Shown here one piece after another: positions 8,892-19,835 of a DNA stretch of 64,000 nt; position 1 is the stretch's first letter; the number at the start of each line of letters is the position of its first letter. A program made the position numbers and the translations under genes. The stretch is from Endobacter medicaginis (lineage in GTDB: Bacteria > Pseudomonadota > Alphaproteobacteria > Acetobacterales > Acetobacteraceae), in contig NZ_JACHXV010000007.1 of assembly GCF_014192375.1 (NCBI RefSeq), positions 110,125 to 174,124 of the forward strand. The letters run 5' to 3'. Under the pieces are notes generated by a model. The model did no database searches and was not told where the DNA came from. It worked only from the letters and a program-made list of their open reading frames with translations.

Positions 8892-9827
8892 TTGTCTGGT
8901 CTGCTGGCCAGGTTGTGCGCTTTGGCGATGCTGTGCGGGCCGGTCGATGCACCCGCCCTGCAGCCGACGGGCGGGCATGTGGCGGGCGTGCGGTTCGATC
9001 AGGTGCTGTTGCGCGTGCGCCAGGAGGTGGCGCTGTTCGCGCAGCAATCGACGGCCGCGCGGAGCCGCGATCTCGACCTGCTGCGCGGCGAGGGCATCGA
9101 GCCGCGCTGTGCCGAAGGGGCGAGCGATTTCGCGATCCGGCGGGTCAGCCTCACGCTGGCCGTGGCGATGACGCCCGGGCGCGGCGGGGAGGCCGAAATG
9201 ACGGTGCCATTCGCCGAGGCCGGGGACGGGCCACGCAGGATGCGGACCGCCGTGCTCGATGACGCCTGGGAGATCCCGGCCGAGCCCGATGCGCGGACCG
9301 CGCGGCTGCTCGCACCGGTGGCGACGATCGCGCCGGTGATGTCGGGTCTGCGGCACGGGCTGCTGCGCGCGACGATGCAGGTGCCGTGTTCGGCGAACGT
9401 GCCGGGCGGCATCGACGGCACGCTCGCGTTCGCCCTGCGGGTGGAGCGCGATGCCGATCCTTCGGTCGGCTTTCATCTCGCCATCGCCCCGATGCTTGCC
9501 GGGGCAGAAGTGCCGCCCGGGTCGGTGGACACCGTCACCATCGGTTTTCATGCACCCGGTTCGGCGCCCGCCCCCGTCGCTGCCCCCGTCGCCGCCACCA
9601 TCAGGCCACCGCTCGCCCGTCCGCCGCCACAGCCCGTGCCGATGCCACCCGTCTGGGGACAGGGGCCCGGGCCGGCGGGGCCGGGGACGGTGTATGTGCC
9701 GCTGCCGGGGCGGCGGCCGGGTGTGGTCGAGGTGCCCCTGCCGGATATGGACATGGGATCGGGACCCGGAATGGTGCCGGCACCGGGGTCGAGCGGCGAT
9801 CCCGGCTCCACGACGCAGGTCGACTGA
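8892..9827 (+). CDS. Exported hypothetical protein with proline-rich C-terminus
   Basis: 311 residues; no family recognised. TTG start at 8892 preceded by a strong GAAGGGAGGGG ribosome-binding site. The N-terminus (LLARLCALAMLCGPVDA) looks like a signal peptide. The middle (about 25-220) is a soluble domain with regularly spaced beta-like segments such as FAIRRVSLTLAVAMTPG and DTVTIGFHAPG. From about residue 225 the sequence becomes very rich in Pro, Gly and Ala, ending STTQVD; this tail may be disordered or span the cell wall. It diverges from nupC across a 157-base gap and converges with the lipoprotein gene. Codon use is ordinary for the window. Confidence 0.6.
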   Translation: MSGLLARLCALAMLCGPVDAPALQPTGGHVAGVRFDQVLLRVRQEVALFAQQSTAARSRDLDLLRGEGIEPRCAEGASDFAIRRVSLTLAVAMTPGRGGEAEMTVPFAEAGDGPRRMRTAVLDDAWEIPAEPDARTARLLAPVATIAPVMSGLRHGLLRATMQVPCSANVPGGIDGTLAFALRVERDADPSVGFHLAIAPMLAGAEVPPGSVDTVTIGFHAPGSAPAPVAAPVAATIRPPLARPPPQPVPMPPVWGQGPGPAGPGTVYVPLPGRRPGVVEVPLPDMDMGSGPGMVPAPGSSGDPGSTTQVD

Positions 9828-9844
9828 GCGCGTCCGCGCACCCT

Positions 9845-10951
9845 CTAGCCGGCCGGAATGGTGACCACCGCGCCGGGGGCGGACGAGGTCTTGGCGAGGT
9901 CGAGCAGCACGCTGACGATGGAGAACGCGACCTTGCTGTCGAAATCGGTGTCCGCGATCCAGTACCACGAGCCGTCATATTCGACCGAACTGTAGACCCG
10001 CGACGGAGGCTTGGGGCCGTTCTGGACGATGACCACCGGGCGTCGCTCGATGCCGACCTCGCCGACCGAGGCGACGGTGCGCCCGGCGGTGACGTCGGCG
10101 GCCGGCACGTTGATCTGGTAGGCGAGCTGCGACAGCACGCCGAGCATCGAGCGGGTGAGCAGGGCGATCTCGCCCGGATGCGGGGCGAAACGGCCATACA
10201 CCACCTCGGCATCGAGCGCGCGCGGCTTCATGCCCAGCAGCCGACGGGTCTCGTCCATCACCGCGTCGAGCTCCGTGGAGCCGGGTGGCGCGAAGGTGAG
10301 GAAGATGCGCCGGTCATCGGCGGGCGGGGCCTTCGGATCCTTGTCGGCCTTCGCGTGACCTGGACGATCGACCCGGATCGACAGCAGCCCGGCGATCTGG
10401 AGGCGGCGGAGGTCGTGCAGCAGCAGGAAGAACTCCGGCGAGCCCTCCCCTGCCCCCTCGACCAGCCCGGTCGCATTGCTCCAGCGGCCGATCGCCTGCA
10501 CGGAGAGGCGGAACAGAACGTCGATCGGCAGGCCGCCGACGGTGAGCGGCAGCAGGTCGGAGGGGGCGAGCGGGCGCAGCAGGCTTTCGGCGAACTGCTC
10601 GCCGGTGAGCGGCTGAAAGGTGAAGGTCGGGCTCTGCTGGAGCTGTGCGGAGCCGGTGCCGGTCAGATAGGTGCTGATCGGGGCCGAGGGAAACACCTCG
10701 AACCCGCCTGAGACGTTGCGCTGGAGCTGATACGACGAGATCACCTGCGTGGTGTCGAGGAAGGTCGGCATGTCGCCGTAGCGCAGCCGCACCACGTTGA
10801 GCAGGGTCTGCTTCTTGGCCGAGACCGACAGCGAGCGCGCATAGTCGATCTGGTCGGCATCGAGCTGGCGGGGGCCGAACTGGATGCAGCCACCAAGCGC
10901 TGCCAGCAGCGACAGCGTTCCCAGCACTCTGACGACGGCGTCGGCATTCAT
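9845..10951 (-). CDS. Putative lipoprotein of unknown function
   Basis: 368 residues. The N-terminus has a hydrophobic segment ending LSLLAALGGC, a good lipobox with Cys at residue 22, so it should be lipidated and membrane-anchored. The mature part starts with a recognisable conserved block, KKQTLLNVVRLRYGDMPTFLDTTQV, seen in a widespread family of uncharacterised proteobacterial lipoproteins. Later DGSWYWIADTDFDSKVAFSIVSVLLDLA looks like a beta-alpha segment. No catalytic residues stand out. It is an isolated single gene between the convergent exported protein and the divergent sugE upstream region. Function unknown. Confidence 0.65.
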   Translation of the reverse strand: MNADAVVRVLGTLSLLAALGGCIQFGPRQLDADQIDYARSLSVSAKKQTLLNVVRLRYGDMPTFLDTTQVISSYQLQRNVSGGFEVFPSAPISTYLTGTGSAQLQQSPTFTFQPLTGEQFAESLLRPLAPSDLLPLTVGGLPIDVLFRLSVQAIGRWSNATGLVEGAGEGSPEFFLLLHDLRRLQIAGLLSIRVDRPGHAKADKDPKAPPADDRRIFLTFAPPGSTELDAVMDETRRLLGMKPRALDAEVVYGRFAPHPGEIALLTRSMLGVLSQLAYQINVPAADVTAGRTVASVGEVGIERRPVVIVQNGPKPPSRVYSSVEYDGSWYWIADTDFDSKVAFSIVSVLLDLAKTSSAPGAVVTIPAG

Positions 10952-11101
10952 CGGTCCCCATGGTCGGCGAGCATGGGGCCTGCGTCAATTTGCCCCCTGC
11001 CCCGCCTGTCGGGGTTTGCTGCGTGGCGCCGATACGCGAGGCATTGACAGGGCCGGCCGCGCGCGGCCTGTTCGGCACGGCGGCGACCACGTTCCCGTCC
11101 C

Positions 11102-11146
11102 GGGGTCGGCTGGACCCCTGGCCCGATCAAGACCGGGACGGCCCGG
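11102..11146 (+). promoter_or_regulatory. Two hairpins upstream of sugE; half of a guanidine-II-like motif
   Basis: Two perfect stems lie just before the sugE ribosome-binding site: GGGGTC/GACCCC at 11102-11118 (loop GGCTG), and CCGGG-ACGG-CCCGG at 11133-11146. The second has the ACGG tetraloop that defines each half of a guanidine-II (mini-ykkC) riboswitch, a class known to control sugE/gdx genes. The first hairpin lacks an ACGR loop, so the usual two-hairpin rule is broken. Low confidence; it may be a degenerate riboswitch or chance in GC-rich DNA. Confidence 0.3.
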
Positions 11147-11162
11147 CACGGATGTTCGGGAG

Positions 11163-15074
<3,912 letters not shown>

Positions 15075-15075
15075 G

Positions 15076-15561
15076 ATGGCGTCGCGGATCTATGATTTCA
15101 GCCTGCGCACCTCGCGCGGCGAGGAGCTGCCGCTGTCGCGCTTCGAGGGGCGGCCGCTGCTGATCGTCAACACCGCGTCGAAATGCGGCTTCACCCCGCA
15201 ATTCGAGGGGTTGCAGGAGATCTATACCCGCTACCGCGACCGCGGGCTGGAGGTGATCGGCATCCCGTCGGGGGATTTCGGCAACCAGGAGCTCGACGAC
15301 AACGCGGCGATCGGGGCGTTCTGCCACCGCAATTACGGGGTCAGCTTCACCATCGCCGAGAAGAGCCGGGTGCGCGATCCGGGCGCGATCCCGCTGTTTG
15401 CGTGGCTCGCACGGCAGGGCGGGCTGCTGGCGCGGCCGCGGTGGAATTTCTACAAATACCTCGTCGACCGCAGCGGTCTGCTCGAAGGTTGGTATTCCTC
15501 GCTGACGAAGCCGACCTCGCGCAGGATGGACGCGGCGATGCTGCGGCTGGTCTGGGAATAG
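15076..15561 (+). CDS. Glutathione peroxidase family protein
   Basis: 161 residues, normal for bacterial GPx-like thiol peroxidases. The peroxidatic cysteine is in NTASKCGFTPQFEGLQ, followed by GIPSGDFGNQE (Gln of the catalytic tetrad) and WNFYKYLVD (Trp and Asn). It reduces hydroperoxides in the cytoplasm using thioredoxin or glutathione. Cysteine rather than selenocysteine is encoded. The ATG lies one base after the transaminase stop. That spacing joins it physically to the pyrimidine operon, although its role suggests oxidative defence. Confidence 0.9.
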   Translation: MASRIYDFSLRTSRGEELPLSRFEGRPLLIVNTASKCGFTPQFEGLQEIYTRYRDRGLEVIGIPSGDFGNQELDDNAAIGAFCHRNYGVSFTIAEKSRVRDPGAIPLFAWLARQGGLLARPRWNFYKYLVDRSGLLEGWYSSLTKPTSRRMDAAMLRLVWE

Positions 15562-15573
15562 CCGCCAGCGTCG

Positions 15574-17136
15574 ATGTTCAGGGCCTTTCTCACTGTCGGC
15601 GGCTGGACGATGGCCAGCCGCGTGCTCGGGCTGGTGCGTGACCAGCTGCTCGCCATCCTGATCGGGGTGGGCGCGATGCAGGACGCCTATCAGGTGGCGT
15701 TCAGGCTGCCCAACATGTTCCGCCGGCTGTTCGGCGAGGGCGCGTTCAATGCCGCCTTCGTGCCGATGTTCAGCTCGATCCTGCATCGCGACGGGCTGCC
15801 GACGGCGCAGCGTTTCGCCAACGAGGCGCTCGGCGTGCTGAGCTTCTGGCTGCTGGCCCTCACCGTGCTCGGCGAGGTGTTCATGCCGCAGGTGGTGTGG
15901 GTGATCGGCTCGGGCTTCGCGCGCCGGCCGGAGGTGTTCGATCTCGCCGTCACCCTGTCGCGGATCACCTTTCCCTACATGCTGCTGATCTGTGCGGCGG
16001 CCCTGGTCTCGGGGGTGCTCAACGGGCTCGACCGTTACGCGGCGGCGGCGGCGGCCTATGTGCTGTTCAACGTGGTCGGCATCGCCGCGATCCTGTGGCT
16101 GACGCCGCATGTGCCGTCGGTGGCCCATGCGGCGGCCTGGGGGGTGACGATCTCGGGTGTGGTGCAGCTCGGCGCATTGCTGTGGGCGGCGCGGCGGGCG
16201 GGGCTGCATTTCAGCCTGCCGAGGCCGCGCATGACGCCCGAGATGCGGGTGCTGATGCGACGCATCGCGCCGGGGCTGGTGGGCTCGGGGGTGACACAGC
16301 TCAATCTGGTGGTGGACACCATCGTCGCCACCTGGATGCCGGCGGGTTCGGTGTCGCTGATCTATTTTGCCGACCGGGTGAACCAGCTGCCGCTCGGCGT
16401 GCTGGGGGCGGCGGCCGGGACCTCGATGCTGCCGCTGCTGAGCCGGCAGATCCAGGCCGGCGAGATCGACGCGGCGCATCGCACGCAGGGGCGCGCGATC
16501 GAATATGCGCTGGTGCTCACCCTGCCGGCGGCGCTGGCGCTGATCGCGCTGGCCGCGCCGATCATGGCCACGCTGTTCGGCTACGGGAAGTTCACCACGC
16601 TGGATGCCGTGCTGTCGGCGCAGTCTCTGTGTGCCTATGCGGTGGGGCTGCCGTTCTTCGTGCTGGTCAAGGTGCTGGGGCCGGGCTTCTTCGCGCGCGG
16701 CGACACCGCCACCCCGGTGCGGCTGGGGATGATCACGCTGGCGCTGAACTTCGCCCTCAATCTCGCCCTGTACCGGCCGCTCGCCCATGTCGGGCCGCCG
16801 CTGGCCTCCTCGCTGGCCTCGATGATCAACGTGCTGCTGCTGGCCGGCACGCTGGGACGGCGCGGGCAGCTGCGCGCGGACCGCGCGCTGATCTCGCGCC
16901 TCGCACGGATGGCGCTGGCGGCGATGGTGATGACGGCGGTGCTGGTCGCCGCCCAGCACGGACCGCTCGCCCATGTCGAGGCGCAGCGGCCGCTGCGGCG
17001 CGCGGTGGAGCTCGGCCTGCTGATCGTGGTCGGCATGGGGGTGTATGGCGGCATGCTGCATGCGCTCGGCGTGGTCTCGGCCGCAGAGGCCTGGCGGGGG
17101 CTGTCGGGACGGCTGCGGCGCCGGCGGGCCTCGTGA
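15574..17136 (+). CDS. murJ: Lipid II flippase MurJ (MviN)
   Basis: 520 residues with about 14 hydrophobic helices. The N-terminus MFRAFLTVGGWTMASRVLGLVRDQLLA and FRLPNMFRRLFGEGAFNAAFVPMF are diagnostic for MurJ, which flips lipid II across the inner membrane for peptidoglycan synthesis. FYFADRVNQLPLGVLG-type and VKVLGPGFFARGDTATPVRLG segments further support it. It starts 12 bases after gpx and its stop overlaps the mutS GTG start (GTGA). The murJ-mutS neighbourhood is a common alphaproteobacterial arrangement. Confidence 0.96.
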   Translation: MFRAFLTVGGWTMASRVLGLVRDQLLAILIGVGAMQDAYQVAFRLPNMFRRLFGEGAFNAAFVPMFSSILHRDGLPTAQRFANEALGVLSFWLLALTVLGEVFMPQVVWVIGSGFARRPEVFDLAVTLSRITFPYMLLICAAALVSGVLNGLDRYAAAAAAYVLFNVVGIAAILWLTPHVPSVAHAAAWGVTISGVVQLGALLWAARRAGLHFSLPRPRMTPEMRVLMRRIAPGLVGSGVTQLNLVVDTIVATWMPAGSVSLIYFADRVNQLPLGVLGAAAGTSMLPLLSRQIQAGEIDAAHRTQGRAIEYALVLTLPAALALIALAAPIMATLFGYGKFTTLDAVLSAQSLCAYAVGLPFFVLVKVLGPGFFARGDTATPVRLGMITLALNFALNLALYRPLAHVGPPLASSLASMINVLLLAGTLGRRGQLRADRALISRLARMALAAMVMTAVLVAAQHGPLAHVEAQRPLRRAVELGLLIVVGMGVYGGMLHALGVVSAAEAWRGLSGRLRRRRAS

Positions 17137-19763
17137 GCCTGCCTTCGGCGGAAGGCGCGTCGCCGGCGATGGCGCAGTGGTTCGCGCTCAAGGCGCAGCA
17201 CCCCGATGCGCTGCTGTTCTTCCGCATGGGCGATTTCTTCGAGCTGTTCTTCTCGGATGCGGAAGCGGCCGCCGCCGCCCTCGACATCGCGCTGACCACG
17301 CGCGGCACCCATGCCGGACAGCCGATCACCATGTGCGGCGTGCCGGTCGCGGCCGGCAATGCCTATCTCGCACGACTGATCCGGCGGGGATTCCGCGTCG
17401 CCATCGCCGAGCAGACCAAGAAACCCTCGGCGCGCTCGGGCAAGCAGCCGCTGGCGCGCGCCATCGTGCGGCTGGTGACGGCCGGCACGCTGACCGAGGA
17501 CGAGCTGCTGGAAGCCGGGCGGGCGAACCTGCTGCTGGCGTTGGTCGAGGGCGGCGCGGGGTGGATCGACATCTCCACCGGCCGCTTCGCCACCGCCGCG
17601 ACCGGGGCGGACGCGCTTGCCGACCTGATCGCGCGGCTCGATCCGGCGGAAATCATCGCCCCGCCGGGCCTGCCATTGCCGGAGGGAGCCCAGGCGACCG
17701 CCGTGCCGCCGCCCCCCGCCCCGTCCGTGGCCCGCGCGCGGCTGGCGGAGGCGTTCGGAGCCGCCAGCATCGACGCGTTCGGCGAATTCTCCGATGCGCA
17801 GGCCCAGGCCGGCTGGCTCGCGCTCGATTACGTGCGCACCAGCCAGGCGGGGGCGACGCCGCGGCTGGATGCGCCGCGCTCGGAGGCGCAGGCCGGCACG
17901 CTGGGGCTCGATCCGGCGACGCGGGCGAGTCTGGATCTGCTGCGCGCCCGCGACGGCGGCGACGACCACACGCTGTTCGCCGCCATCGACCGCACGCTGA
18001 GCGGGTCCGGCGGGCGGCTGCTGGGGAGCTGGATCGCCGCCCCGCTCACCGATCGCGCCGCGATCGTCGCCCGCCAGGAAGCGTGGGGATGGCTGCTGCA
18101 CGAACCGGGCCGGGCGGCGATGCTGCGCGGCGCGCTGCGGGCCGCGCCCGACATCGAGCGCGCGCTGGCGCGGCTGTCGCTGGGGCGCGGGCTGCCGCGC
18201 GACCTCGCCGCGATCCGCGACGGGCTGGCGGCATGCGCGTCCTGTGCGGCGGCCCTCGAGGAGGCCGCCGACGCGCCGGCGATGATCGCCGCGCTGCATG
18301 GGGCACTGTCGCTCGCGCCCGGGCTGCGCGAGACGCTCGAGCGCGCGCTGGCCGAGCGGCTGCCGGCGCGCCTCGAGGATGGCGGGGTGATCGCGCCCGG
18401 CTTCGATGGCGAACTCGATGCCGAGCGGCGGCTGTGCTCGGACAGCCGCGCGCTGATCGCCGGGTTGCAGAACGACTATGCGCAGACATTCGGCATCGCC
18501 TCGCTCAAGCTCCGCCACCATGCACAGCTCGGCTACGTCATCGAGGTCGCGGCGAGCCAGGCGGAGCGGCTGCGCGGCCATCCGGAGCTGATCCTGCGCC
18601 AGGGCACCGCCGCCCTCGCCCGCTTCGCCACCGCCGAGCTCGCCGATCTCGACAGGCGCATCGCCGAGGCGGGCGGGCGGGCGGCGGAGCGCGAGCGGGG
18701 GGTGTTCGCCGCCCTGGTGGCGCAGATCCTCGCCGAGCGCGACCTGCCCGCCGCCGCCTGGGCGCTGGCGGCCCTCGATGCGCTGCAATCGGCGGCCAGC
18801 CTCGCGCAGGGCGGCGACTGGTGCCGGCCGGAGATCACCGACGGAGCGGACTTCGCCATCGAGGCGCTGCGTCATCCGGTGGTCGAGCGGGCGCTGGCGC
18901 GCGCGGGCGGGGGGGCGCGGTTCGCGCCGAACGACTGCGACCTGTCGCCCGAGCGCTCGGTGCTGCTGCTGACGGGGCCGAACATGGCCGGCAAGTCCAC
19001 CTATCTGCGGCAATGCGCACTGGCCGTGATCCTGGCCCAGGCCGGGCTGCCGCTGCCGGCGCGCAGCGCGCGGATCGGCATCGTGGACAGGCTGTTCTCG
19101 CGGGTGGGGGCGGCCGACGATCTGGCGCGCGGGCGCTCCACCTTCATGGTGGAGATGACCGAGACGGCGGCGATCCTCAACCAGGGCACGTCGAGATCGC
19201 TGGTTGTCGTGGACGAGATCGGGCGCGGCACGGCGACGCTGGACGGGCTGGCGATCGCCTGGGCGGTGCTGGAGGCGCTGCATGGCACGCTGCGCTGCCG
19301 GGCGATCTTCGCCACCCATTTCCACGAGCTGGCCGATCTGGCCGACTCGCTGCCGAGGCTGCGGCCGCACACGATGAAGGTGCGCGAGTGGCGCGGCGAG
19401 GTGGTGTTCCTGCACGAGGTTGTCGAGGGGCGCGCGGGGCGGTCGTGGGGGGTGCATGTGGCGAAGCTGGCCGGGGTGCCGGCCCCCGTCGTGGCACGGG
19501 CCGGGCGGCTGCTGGCCTCGCTGGAGCGGCAGGCCGGCACGCGTCCGGCGGCGCTGCCGCTGTTCGAGGCTGCCAGCCTTGTCACGGACGACGGAGAAAT
19601 TACCTGTAGTGTGCAGGCCACCGATGTGGCTGAATTGCCGCAAGGCGGGGTCGATCGGCAGGACGAGGCGCTGCGCGAGGCGCTGGGCGCGATCGATTGC
19701 GATACGCTCAGCCCGCGCGAGGCACTCGAGGCGCTGTATCGCCTCAGAGCGATGCTGGGCTGA
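17133..19763 (+). CDS. mutS: DNA mismatch repair protein MutS
   Basis: 876 residues from the GTG overlapping the murJ stop (an ATG at 17169 is the alternative). The N-terminal mismatch-binding domain shows FFRMGDFFELFFSDA with the Phe-X-Glu wedge. The ATPase has LLTGPNMAGKSTYLRQ (Walker A), VDEIGRGTATLDGLAIAW (Walker B and signature) and ATHFHELADL. It recognises mispairs after replication and recruits MutL. The C-terminus ends in a short Leu/Arg-rich segment LSPREALEALYRLRAML, the usual dimer or clamp contact. No sign of truncation or frameshift. Confidence 0.97.
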   Translation: MSLPSAEGASPAMAQWFALKAQHPDALLFFRMGDFFELFFSDAEAAAAALDIALTTRGTHAGQPITMCGVPVAAGNAYLARLIRRGFRVAIAEQTKKPSARSGKQPLARAIVRLVTAGTLTEDELLEAGRANLLLALVEGGAGWIDISTGRFATAATGADALADLIARLDPAEIIAPPGLPLPEGAQATAVPPPPAPSVARARLAEAFGAASIDAFGEFSDAQAQAGWLALDYVRTSQAGATPRLDAPRSEAQAGTLGLDPATRASLDLLRARDGGDDHTLFAAIDRTLSGSGGRLLGSWIAAPLTDRAAIVARQEAWGWLLHEPGRAAMLRGALRAAPDIERALARLSLGRGLPRDLAAIRDGLAACASCAAALEEAADAPAMIAALHGALSLAPGLRETLERALAERLPARLEDGGVIAPGFDGELDAERRLCSDSRALIAGLQNDYAQTFGIASLKLRHHAQLGYVIEVAASQAERLRGHPELILRQGTAALARFATAELADLDRRIAEAGGRAAERERGVFAALVAQILAERDLPAAAWALAALDALQSAASLAQGGDWCRPEITDGADFAIEALRHPVVERALARAGGGARFAPNDCDLSPERSVLLLTGPNMAGKSTYLRQCALAVILAQAGLPLPARSARIGIVDRLFSRVGAADDLARGRSTFMVEMTETAAILNQGTSRSLVVVDEIGRGTATLDGLAIAWAVLEALHGTLRCRAIFATHFHELADLADSLPRLRPHTMKVREWRGEVVFLHEVVEGRAGRSWGVHVAKLAGVPAPVVARAGRLLASLERQAGTRPAALPLFEAASLVTDDGEITCSVQATDVAELPQGGVDRQDEALREALGAIDCDTLSPREALEALYRLRAMLG

Positions 19764-19795
19764 ATCGCCCCCGATGCAGGGGCAGAGGAGAATTC

Positions 19796-19831
19796 ATGGG
19801 GCGTTGCCCGACAACCGTACGATCCGCCTGA
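19796..19831 (+). promoter_or_regulatory. Possible 11-residue leader ORF before glnD
   Basis: ATG at 19796 is preceded by GAGGAG at a 5-base spacing, the strongest ribosome-binding site in this gap. It opens a frame of 11 codons (MGRCPTTVRSA) ending TGA at 19829-19831, four bases before the glnD ATG. The glnD start itself has no obvious Shine-Dalgarno sequence. This arrangement would allow translational coupling of glnD to a leader peptide. Nothing else supports translation, so it is a prediction. Confidence 0.4.
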
Positions 19832-19835
19832 GTCG

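Noticed and set aside
11041..11100. A second ACGG-loop hairpin for a full guanidine-II switch
   Set aside because: The only other upstream ACGG (in TTCGGCACGGCGGCG) has arms that do not pair.
16635..19643. A 1002-residue frame antisense to mutS
   Set aside because: Arg/Gln/Ala-rich shadow of the MutS codons; MutS itself has all motifs.
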